NCBI RefSeq assembly: GCF_026210795.1
Contig: NC_089436.1
Location: forward strand, 4,774,001-4,838,000
Origin: Rhizophagus irregularis
Lineage: Eukaryota > Glomeromycota > Glomeromycetes > Glomerales > Glomeraceae
Direction: 5' to 3'
Length of the DNA stretch: 64,000 bases
Part shown: piece after piece, positions 48,301-57,300 of the stretch
How the letters are laid out: each line of letters opens with the position of its first letter
Position numbering within the stretch: position 1 is the first letter of the stretch
Translations under genes and position numbers: made by a program
Notes under the pieces: model-generated
Told to the model about the DNA's origin: nothing
The model's input: the letters and a program-made list of their open reading frames with translations, nothing else
Databases searched by the model: none

Positions 48301-50620
48301 GGCTGGTTTGGCCTCAGTCACTCCTCTTTCCGCACTCTTCACACTGTTACCTTTCTCTATTCAACAAGCGTTTGGTCGATTTCTATCATCTCATGTGGCT
48401 TCATGGCAGAAAATTTTCTCTCACCCTTCATATAAGCTCTTTGCTAATTATATGATTACTTATCTCCAAGGTTTTTTGGACTGTGATGTCTGCCCTTCTA
48501 CTATTGACCTGGAACCATGGTCCCATACCCTTTCTTTGCGAACACATTCTTTATTTAATTCTTTATTGTTCTCTTCTCGTTTAAATATCACGTGGTCTTT
48601 ACTGTTCTGACCTCTGAGGAAAGATTTACGTCTGGCGATTCCACTCCGGTCTATTTTACCAAAAGATTTATTTACTTCCATGAAAAATGTTCGGAAAAAT
48701 TTCTGCACTCATTTTCTTGCTCAATTGATTACACCGTGTGGTTCTCGCCTTCTGTCATGGAAAGATTTACGCTTTCTTAAACGAGTATCGAACAAAGGAT
48801 CTGTGCCTGCTTGGTTTAATTATTTGTTCAATCTTATTGTTATTCCTAATTCACCTTCTTTTTTTATTTTACAACAATTTAGAATTCCTAGTTCTCATAC
48901 CGTAGCTTCTATTTCCTTTATAGATATTAGTCGAAATTATTGGTTTAACCCTCAATGGGCCATTTCTTTTAATCGCAATACTAACTCTTTCCTCGTTGGC
49001 CGTGTGATTACTACTTATCCTGCTCCACGTAATGAAGCTCTTATTTCACATTGGATTGCGTCATTGGTTGATGATTTACTTTCTGAATTTACTGCATGCC
49101 AAGGTTGTGCCTCTGCTATTCCGCGATCCTCTACCTCTAAGACTTTGATTAAACGATGTCCCTCTGAAGGATGTTTCTCTTATGTTCCGTTATCAAGTTT
49201 GATCCGTTATCCCACGAAACCTCGTACTTATATACATGCGGATACTCGTTCGGTTTCACTTTCTGCCTCGTTAGGCTATGCCAAATCTCTTTTACTATTT
49301 CATCTTTTTGCTCCGGTTCGCTTATCTCCTATGAATGAACTAGTGCTTAGGATTTCTGATATCCAACTTCCTTCTTCGGTGTTTACCCTTTATATTGATG
49401 GTTCCTTCCTTTCTCCTCCTAGTCATCCGGCATCCTCGATGGCTTATGCATGGACTGCTATAGATCCTGATGGATTTATTTTGGAATCCCATTATAATAT
49501 CATCTCTTCCATTTTTCCTTCTGCTTTACGTTCAGAAGTTTTTGCTTTATTGCACGGATTGGACTCCCTTCCTCGGAATTCAAAGATTACTGTCACCACT
49601 GATTGTGCTCAATTACTTTCTTTATGGTCTTTATATGTGGATGCTCCTTTTATTTCCAGAATGCTTAAAGAATCCAACCACCTTTTGTGGTCCTCCATAC
49701 GCACTATTATGTTGCAAAAGAATCTGGATGTTACCTTGATCAAGGTTCCTGCTCATGCTGACGACCCTTTGAATAATCATGTGGATGCATTAGCCAAAGC
49801 TGCTCATACTGACTCACATCTTTCTTCTTGCCCACCATTGGAATTGATGGTTCCTTGCATTTTACAATTTAATTCCTTATCTGTGGATATGAATATCCGG
49901 AAATTTATTAGAAATATTTTTGACGCCAAAAGTCTTTTAACTCTTGCTGTATTACCAAGATTTAATTCCTATTCTTCAACTTCTGATATTGATTGGGCTT
50001 GCACCAAATTTTGTCTCAATAACAATAAGCATTTTGTCTCTCATCGGAATGGCCATTCCGAGTTTTGTGGTTTCCGTATCAAGTTACTTTTAGATATGCT
50101 TCCAATGCTTACAACTCTTCAGAGACGAAAGCCTCATCTTTATAATCCAAATTGGCTTTGTCCTCAATGTAATTCCTTTCCTGAGACTTTAGACCACTTG
50201 TGGACTTGTCCTTATATTTTACCGGAATTTAGCCCTTTACAAACTTTTAAAACACTACTATTGGCTCTTCGGACTACTTATCTTGATAATTTCCTTTCCG
50301 CGTCATCTTTAATCCCTTTACTGGACTCTTTTGCTGCTGAATTTATGGCTCTTAATTGTTGGGATTGTGACCCTCCTTCAATTTCCTGCCTGCGACTCAC
50401 AAGAGGACTTATACCGATATCTTTGACAGAATTTCTTGGAATTTATTTTTCTTCACCTACCATATGGTCTATCTTAGATACACCTTTGCACGACTTTCAT
50501 TTTGACCTTTATGTTCAAATCTGGTTGTGCCGATCCATTTTCTTTCATCATTGGGAATTAGCTCAAGGCATTACAAAAAAAATGAAATCGTCAGCTCTTG
50601 GGCCTTCTTCTATTCTTTGA
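45322..50620 (+). pseudogene. LINE ORF2: endonuclease, reverse transcriptase, RNase H
   Basis: It starts at ATG 45,322. A single-base shift near 45,797-45,803 moves the frame (SIQQRT-stop becomes KERDTIFAQL), and one TGA at 48,608 interrupts it before it continues in the same frame to TGA 50,620. Apurinic-type endonuclease motifs: VILGDFNAD, SRLDYIWSS, TDHRVL. Reverse transcriptase: VSQDISKAFDSID, GIDQGEIISPLLW and FMDDS at 47,831-47,845 (Met in place of the usual Ala/Val before DD). RNase H: LYIDGS, LRSEVFALLHGL, TTDCAQ, HVDALAKAA. The C-terminal zinc motif is CPQCNSFPETLDHLWTCP. With three lesions in the two ORFs, this copy is recent but inactive as it stands. Confidence 0.9.
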
Positions 50621-51077
50621 CCTTCCTCTAACATTCCTCTTGACTCTTCGACACCTTCCTTGGCGACAGCTTCCTTGGATTCCTGGGTTTTTTGGGTTTC
50701 CTCTTCTATAATCCGTGGGGGATCTTGGATTTCGCATTTGGATTTTTGGCGCCGCTTAACAGTTTAGCCTCTACTTAGGATTTCTTTTTGGTAACGGATT
50801 GGATCTTAGGACATGCTGGATAGTTGACTCACACTGGCCTTCGGGTAAAGATGGGGTATGCGTTTCTGTAATAGTTTAGTTTTTCTTTACTTAATTTTAT
50901 TTTGTTTAGATTTCTTTACTTGTATGAATCGTGAAGCTAGTTTTTTTTTATTTTTTATGTTTAATTTTCTATATTTTATTTGTAATATTGTTCGATTTGT
51001 GTTTTGTACTTTTCGCTTAAAAACTTATAATAAAAGATAAAGTCATAAGACTGTTTGCTCATAATCACCAAATATGG

Positions 51078-51742
51078 TCAGTAATGGCTAGATGGTCGTC
51101 CTAGATGGTAAAGCTGAGGGTGCAATGTCTTAGTGGTAGTTTGACCTTCTGTTAGGTCTTAGACCAACCACGGTATTCGTGCACAGAACAGATAGCTTGG
51201 TGATTGGGTTCAATTCCCTTCTCTGATGGGCCCTGGTTGGTGATTCCTGGTGGTTGATACCCACCATAAGGGATGATCCTGGGTAACACCTACAAGCTTA
51301 CTGTCCAGGTGGTCACTACAAAGTATACCACTTGGGGATTACAACTGTACTATCGGTGGTGGGTAATCGCGGGCTGTAGTGGCCTTTGAGTGAGACCTGT
51401 TACCTAATATGGTGGTATGGAAGGGGTCTAGATGTTTGAAGGTTATCTGACGAAAGTCCTCCGTGAAAGTAGTAGTGGTGAGGGGTTATAATAGTAGCCA
51501 TTACAGTATCATGCAATGGATTAAAGGACGAGTAGGGTGGTGTTCAGCAGATTCAAAGGCCTTCGGGTCCCTGGGATATGTCCTTGCGCTTTGGTTGTGG
51601 TGTTGAATTGTCCCTGTTAAAAGGTGGCGGGGATGGTTACATCATGGCTTAGTGAGGATGATGCAATGAACAAACTACCTCCATAGCCTTCAATAGAGGG
51701 TGCGGAAAGTAGTGGCCACTACACTTACAAAACACTTGTAAA
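51078..51742 (+). mobile_element. tRNA-derived SINE-like retroposon 2 (plus strand)
   Basis: It is flanked by ATAATCACCAAATATGG on both sides (51,061-51,077 and 51,743-51,759); the left copy is also the right target duplication of the LINE. It contains an A-box-like CTTAGTGGTAGTTTGA near 51,130 and the B box GGTTCAATTCC near 51,208, and it matches the distal part of SINE-like element 1 in opposite orientation (CAGTAATGGCTAGATGG onwards). It lacks the first tRNA-like head of element 1. No coding region. Confidence 0.75.
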
Positions 51743-54042
51743 ATAATCACCAAATATGGACTGTCCCAAATGTGTGACTATAAAGAGAGTTGACTGTACT
51801 AAAGATCAAAATACCAATAATATCAATGTCAATGCTTTTAATCACTGGAGTAGAGACACCAAGCAAGATGCTTGGTTTAAGGCATCTTCATTACATGGGG
51901 TAATAGAAACACTTGAAAGAAAACCTAGCTATGTAACTATTATATCTGATAATGGTGGACATTATCACAATACAGAGCTAATAATAATATTATCACATTG
52001 GAAAGAATGGTACAATATTTGCGTTAATAAGTGGATTTTTTTAGAAGCTGTTGAGGCCAAAACAGCGATAGACTCTCATCATGCCCAAGTAAATAATTTA
52101 CTTTACCTTTTCTATTTATATTATAATTATGAAATTCATTTGTAATCAAGAATTTTATATTAAGATTACACATGCTATCAAGCGATATGTCAAACTTGGT
52201 TATGAAATTGCTTCTGGCAAAGATATAGAAATGGCCATCAAAGATTTATCTGGTACTCATGTAGCAAATCTCCAACCAAATCGAGAGCAAGGTAAATATT
52301 CTTTTGTAATAATGCTATAATTTTTGAAAATAATAATTTTTTTTTTTCAGTTCAAACAGAAAATAATATTAGTAAAAAAGAAAAACAAAAAATAGGAACA
52401 ATTGCAGGAATTCAAAATTGGAATGAATTTACTTGGATATATGATGGCGAAGAAGCTGGTTATATTTGTGCACGACCTCTACCAAGATTTGGAGAATTGA
52501 ACAAATTTTCCCCCTGTAAAATCCAAAAAATTATTAAAGACCAGATAATTACACAACCCAATCCTATTATTTCAACACATTCAAATCCTCAAAAACAATG
52601 GATCATACCAAGGATTGACCATCAAGGTACTAGCTGTATCTTTTACATAAACGTCCAAATAATAAATTTATAATTTATTTTTTGTTTGTTGAAATAGATT
52701 CTATTGAAAATATAGAGGATCAAATGAGTAAATTGGTAGGTTTGGTTATAAAATATAATAATTCTAATCAATAATAATCATAAAAAATAAGTTATATAAT
52801 AATGCAAAAACTTACAGAGAAAGAAGAGAAGGAAGAAGAAGTGGTAGTTGATTTGACAAATGAGACGGAAGTGGAAGTAGATCTGGAATGCAAAAGGTAA
52901 GAAACTGCTGAATACAATTTTTAGAATAAATTTGTAAACTTACCAGTATTTATTTTTTTATTTAGTTTGGAAGTTTTTATTTCTGGCTGGGCATTGCAAC
53001 AACATCAAAAAACTAGATAGCCGGTAAAAAGAATTCCTATACACATCAAGCAACTTCTTGAAACCATGTTTCATGCAGGAACTGCAAATCCAAGGAAGAA
53101 AATGATGGCAGTAGAAATGAAAAGTGAGCTAATGCAGCAAGTGCAGGAAGGAGAAATAGAAGAGGAGGACGTACCAAAGGAATCTACTATAGCAAACTGG
53201 ATAAATTCCTTTTCACGGGGTTGGAAACATGCAATGGCACTTCAAGCAATTGAAGCAGCAGAAAGTAATTTAAATGTATAGGAGAGCCCTTGTAAACAAC
53301 TTAGAAGGCTAAAATTTATTTGTTTATGGTATAAATAATATAATAAATACAATAAACTTCGAAATTTAGCTATTTTTGAGGTATAAATCTGATGCGCGTA
53401 CATACCAAACTCTTAATTTTACATAGGAACGTATAATTTTTTTTTACAAATTTCATTTTTTCAGGTATTGTTTCACTATAGTATGTGATTTTCATTTAAA
53501 GTTATTGTGTAATCTATTGAAATTTCTTTTATGGAATGTTTGAATTAATGACGTAACCGTTAAATTTAACCCCGTTTTTGTATATGAAAATCATGCCGAT
53601 CTTATCCAAATCATCAATTAAATTAGTAACTAAAGATGTTTTAATTGGAAATATACAGAAGAATTTAGAATGCCCTTATGGTCCGTAACAATGAAATTAG
53701 TATAGATTAATTAGATATTTAATAGATAGTTTAGGTTTGATTACTTTAGTTATAAAGAACAAATTTTTAATTTGTTTTTTAAGTGTTTATTTAAAATTTT
53801 TTGTAATCGATTATGTATTTTTGATTCTAATTTTAATAAACGCGTTACTAATTTTTTTTAAAAAAAGAAAAAGAAATTACATTTGCGAACTCACACAATT
53901 AATGCACACGATTTAATTTTTGCGCGCGCACATGATTTAGATAAATGATACTTGAATCAAGCACTGGCATAGTAATACAAATTTAAAGACATTATTCTTT
54001 AATTAGAGATATACAATTATTAATTTTTTTTGTTGGTGTAAC

Positions 54043-54286
54043 TAAGGTTGCTTGTCTAAACCTCTTCAAAATCCTACGATTAGTTTCGTCAAAATTTTAC
54101 TATAGATTTATTATAATTTCGGCAGAGTTTCGGCAGTTTCGGCATTTATAATAAGTTTCGGCAGTTTCACCTTTCTCCAAAGTTTCGCCAGTTTTTTAAT
54201 ATAACTTTAATATAGTTTCGGCAGAATTTCGCTTTTCGGCGAAACGCCATCTTGTCTAAACCCCTAGGTTTCGGCAAGCAACCTTA
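54043..54286. mobile_element. hAT-type MITE, 8-bp target duplication
   Basis: The ends TAAGGTTGCTTG and CAAGCAACCTTA are inverted repeats. GGTGTAAC is duplicated at 54,035-54,042 and 54,287-54,294. The interior repeats TTTCGGCAG several times. It is non-coding. The DNA between copy B and this MITE (53,622-54,034) shows no gene. Confidence 0.9.
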
Positions 54287-54414
54287 GGTGTAACCCATTT
54301 TTAACCTATGTTAATTCAATTAATTATCCTTATATGTTAATTACATATTATTTGTGAAGAATTTTTTTTTTTTTGACTAAATTATCTGTTTAAAAAAAAA
54401 ATTTTTTTTCAACT

Positions 54415-55260
54415 CTATCTAGAAAGTACATCAAGAATAATATTAAAGTCGATTATAGCACCACATCTTAATCTTAGATGAAGATTCCAGTTAATTATAT
54501 AATAATGTAGAGTGTAGGTTACGTCCCAATGAATGAGATATGGTGCAAGTTGTGGTCTTCTGTTCTGTCCAGTCACAATTGCAGGCATCGAAGGTGCTCC
54601 AGAAAATGGGTTCAGCCAAAAAGTATTATAAGTATGAGGTATAGCGATCCTGACGTATTCTACGTTGAGGATACCATTCAAGTTATTCTGAAGAGAGTCA
54701 ATTTTCTCTAATGCATTTTGGCAGTCAGGGTCTCTGTTATAGAAGACCTGCAGGGATTCAAATATATTCAACTAACCATTACACAAATAAAAATTAATAT
54801 AATAAGCTAATAACCTCAATCCAAATATCAGGTGGTAAGCACAGACTCTTAAGAGGCATAATCCGTTCCTGTTTTGATGGCCATTAGAACCAGATTCCAA
54901 TATCAGATCGTCAGTCATCGTTACCAATTACACAAATTACATTTGATTCTGTATACCAAGTTCCATTTTGATTTTCGAATGACATTACCAGTTTACGATG
55001 TATTCGTTGTTTATCCCCTCCATCATACTGATATAAAAATTAGATAAGAATAATAATATCATATGCAAGTGTATATGTAGAATAAATCTTACTTGGATTA
55101 TAAGAAGTTCATAATTGATTATTTCAGCTTTATAATATGAGTGTATCGCATTGCGCACGTTAAGACTATTAAGTTTACCATCTGGAAATTGAAGCTTGAC
55201 AACTACTTGATCCTGTCTTCTTCTCACTGCCTTTTCTATTTGTTCAAGAACCTGATATGG
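54415..55260 (-). pseudogene. Unrecognised decayed gene, three exon-like blocks
   Basis: On the minus strand, block 1 begins after an acceptor (CATATCAG) near 55,252 and reads VLEQIEKAVRRRQDQVVVKL to IINYELLIIQ, with donor GTAAGAT. Block 2 starts near 55,031 (YDGGDKQRIHRKLVMSFENQ ... WYTESNVICVIGNDD) and contains TGA in DD-stop-RSDIG and TAA in WF-stop-WPSKQ before reading MPLKSLCLPPDIWIE. Block 3 (to 54,415) reads VFYNRDPDCQNALEKIDSL and IAIPHTYNTFWLNPFSGAPS. Block joints look like normal introns. No known domain is recognised. The first stop falls where Trp would suit. The 5' part appears cut off by the MITE at 55,453. Confidence 0.5.
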
Positions 55261-55452
55261 TTGTTTGTCATTATTTCACTTTTCATTGTTTTACAGTAAA
55301 AATCACAATACCTTGCGAGCTTCTACAGTTTTACTGGTCTGTTGGGTTTTTCATGTATCATATCAATATATCTTATTGAAAACAAACTTGTTTGACAAAA
55401 AATCATACCTGTACTTCGGATTCTTTGTAACCAATTACTGTAACCTTCATAT

Positions 55453-56612
55453 CACTGGTAAAAAAATGGTCTATCCTACACATATCCTACACATATCTTA
55501 CACATATTGGGTACTCGAAATGTAGAAAATCATACACAAATAATACACATATCATATACATATCGGGTACTTATATATATAGTATACCTATCAGGTACCT
55601 GATATATGTATAATATATATATTAGTACCCGATATGTGTATGATATGTGTATTATTTGTGTATGATTTTCTACATTTTGAGTACCCAATATGTGTAAGAT
55701 ATCTGTAGGTAAAGCTCCAAACGGGTCGCTTCAGTTCGGTTTTTTTGCGGTTCGGGTAGAACTGAAAACCGAAATGGAACCGAACCGGAACCGTCAGGTT
55801 CGGTTCAGTTCTATCCGAAATTAAGAAAAAATGCGAAAAAGCGAATATACGACTATCCAGTGATCGTACAAGGACGAGCCATAGCTCGTTGGAATCTTCT
55901 CATCGAGACGCGTCGAATGGTGGTAAAATCAAGTCTCTAGCATCGATAGATCACGAGATAGCACATGGTGAGTGTTTCTTAAAAAATTTGCATTAGAAAA
56001 CGATCCATTGATGCTAGAGACATGAATTTACCACCATTCGACGCATCTCGACGAGACGAATCTAATGAGCTATAATTCGTCTTTTTACAATCACTGGATG
56101 GTCATGTATTCGTTTTTTCGCATTTTTTTTTAAATTTTCGAACGTCAAAAATTAAAATTCCGATACAATCGATTAAACGCCATCTATTGATCACACAAAG
56201 ACGAATTTTGGCTCATTGGATTCGTCTCACTGAGACGAGTCGAATGGTGGTAAAATCAAGTCTCTAGCATTGATAGATCGTGAGATAGCCCATGGTGAGT
56301 ATTTCTTAAACAATTCGCATTAGAAAACGATCTATCGATGCTAGTGACATCATTTTACCACCATTCGACGCGTCTCGATGAGAGGATTCCAACGAGCTAT
56401 GGCTCGTCCTTGTACGATCACTGGATAGTCGTATATTCGTTTTTTCGCATTTTTTCTTAATTTCGGATAGAACTGAACCGAACCAGACGGTTCCAAGTCC
56501 AAAACCGAACCGAGAACCGAACCGAATTTTTTGCCAGTTCCGGATTAGTTCCCGGTTCAAACTGGAACCGTTCGGAGCTTTATGTGTAGGATAAATCATT
56601 TTTTTACCAGTG
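55453..56612. mobile_element. MITE with CACTGGTAAAAAAATG ends, split by a hAT-type element
   Basis: The ends CACTGGTAAAAAAATGGTCT and, inwards from the right, CACTGGTAAAAAAATGATTT are inverted repeats flanked by ATAT on both sides (weak duplication). The left part forms a long internal palindrome built from ATACACATAT and GGGTACT words. A second element (55,710-56,582) is inserted near its right end. Confidence 0.75.
55710..56582. mobile_element. hAT-type palindromic MITE with GC-rich ends
   Basis: The ends TAAAGCTCCAAACGGG and, inwards from the right, TAAAGCTCCGAACGGTTCC are flanked by TCTGTAGG/TGTGTAGG (8 bp, one mismatch). The interior is a double fold-back: four copies of a segment with AGCTCGTTGGAAT, CTCATCGAGACG, CGAATGGTGGTAAAAT and AAGTCTCTAGCAT alternate in direction (near 55,880, 56,030, 56,215 and 56,370). 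No gene is present. Confidence 0.85.
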
Positions 56613-56616
56613 ATAT

Positions 56617-57300
56617 TTGTAAAGAATCGGAGTTGTCAGAAGAAAGGAGAAAAACTATGAGGGAGAAAAATCAAGATTTCTGCAGATAATCTGATTCATT
56701 TGAGTATAAAATCAAATTTGGAAAGTATCAGCCGACAGGAAGTCCCTAAAATTTTAGAGGACATTTATAACAAATCACTGTCATCCAATAAATGAATGAA
56801 TAATAACATTATGCATTACATCATTTGATCCTTACATCATATATAACCGCGCGTAACTACTAATGAAATTCTAGGATCAGGTGTAACATTATTAATTTTT
56901 TTGGCATATTTTTGCAAGTAAAAAAAGAAATGGTTTTCCAATAATAAATATACGATAATAATTCTATTCAAATTTTTTTTTCAAAATTTATTAGTCAAAA
57001 AATTTTTTTTTACTTTTCTATTGCATTAAATTTAATGATTAGATAGATTTGTTTTATTAATAATTTATTTAAATAATAAGAATAATTTTTGTATCGTATT
57101 GTATAATTATAATAATTATGTCGACTTTCAACTAAATGTTTTTTGATGCGTAAGTAATAAAATACAATTATTCGGTGGCGTAAATCCATATCTGTAACAT
57201 AATAGTATAGAATATTGGTCAAATCAGTTAAATTGTTCAGAGTATTACGTGGACTTTGCCTCATTTTTTCTCGATGTGTGACACGAACGGTAACTAATTT
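56617..57300. other. Gene-poor stretch with one uncertain minus-strand ORF
   Basis: An 84-codon minus-strand frame (57,264-57,010) reads RQSPRNTLNNLTDLTNILYY and ends Tyr/Asn-rich. It has no recognisable domain and could be an exon or chance. Otherwise the stretch is AT-rich and without features. Confidence 0.25.

Larger units (their letters stand above)
43066..51060 (+). mobile_element. Full-length non-LTR retrotransposon (LINE) with two ORFs
   Basis: The 7,995-bp insert is bounded by the 16-bp duplication ATAATCACCAAATATG (43,050-43,065 and 51,061-51,076). A 140-bp leader precedes ORF1 (RRM and zinc knuckle). ORF2 encodes endonuclease, reverse transcriptase, RNase H and a Cys-rich end. This domain order is found in the Tad/I-like clades of fungal LINEs. 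Its coding strand is notably C-rich compared with its surroundings. It ends in a short AT-rich tail (AACTTATAATAAAAGATAAA), not a long poly(A). Confidence 0.92.
41136..51796. mobile_element. Pogo/Tigger-like element with nested LINE and SINEs
   Basis: The ends are the same as in the 32,619-33,955 copy (CAGTCAACTCCCTC ... GAGAGTTGACTG), and TA is duplicated (41,134-41,135 and 51,797-51,798). Its own sequence is only about 1 kb; the rest is a SINE-like insertion (41,431-42,413), a LINE (43,066-51,060) and a second SINE-like insertion (51,078-51,742). The insertion point is in the transposase of copy B, in a Tyr-Thr codon pair. Confidence 0.9.
38777..53281 (+). pseudogene. Transposase of copy B, split by a pogo-like element
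   Basis: Exons 38,777-39,811, 39,879-40,118, 40,190-40,609, 40,679-41,135 continuing at 51,799-52,088, then 52,165-52,291, 52,351-52,626, 52,698-52,735, 52,818-52,896 and 52,966-53,281 parallel copy A; exon 3 has the same length (420 nt) in both. Catalytic motifs are IIVDYKMRI, TIISDNGGHYHN and KTAIDSHHA. Removing the insert and one TA restores the frame across LLYTKDQN. Nonsense codons are TGA at 39,647 (Trp in copy A), TAA near 39,912, TAA near 40,879 and TAG near 53,018. Exon 4 carries a Cys cluster (CISHCLQYAFGNC ... CTNC). The gene is dead, but it serves as the reference that shows what the nonsense codons in copy A used to be. Confidence 0.8.
38649..53617 (+). mobile_element. DDE-type DNA transposon, copy B (split by nested insertions)
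   Basis: The left end TTAACGATCCG and the right end (inwards TTGATGATTTGGAT) are imperfect inverted repeats that continue through GATCGGCA/AATCGGCAC and GGGGTTAA. TTAA lies outside both ends (38,645-38,648 and 53,618-53,621). Without the 10.7-kb insertion the element is about 4.3 kb, the same size and gene order as copy A at 18,510-23,111, but well diverged from it. Confidence 0.7.

Noticed and set aside
15636-48610. Reassigned TGA codon (TGA read as Trp)
   Set aside because: TGA often sits at Trp positions, but TAG and TAA also occur as premature stops, TGG is used normally elsewhere, and intact genes end in TAA or TAG. Mutation explains the pattern better.
43066-51060. Reading the LINE as an LTR retrotransposon or virus
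   Set aside because: There are no long terminal repeats, protease or integrase; endonuclease-RT-RNase H order and a 16-bp target duplication identify a LINE.
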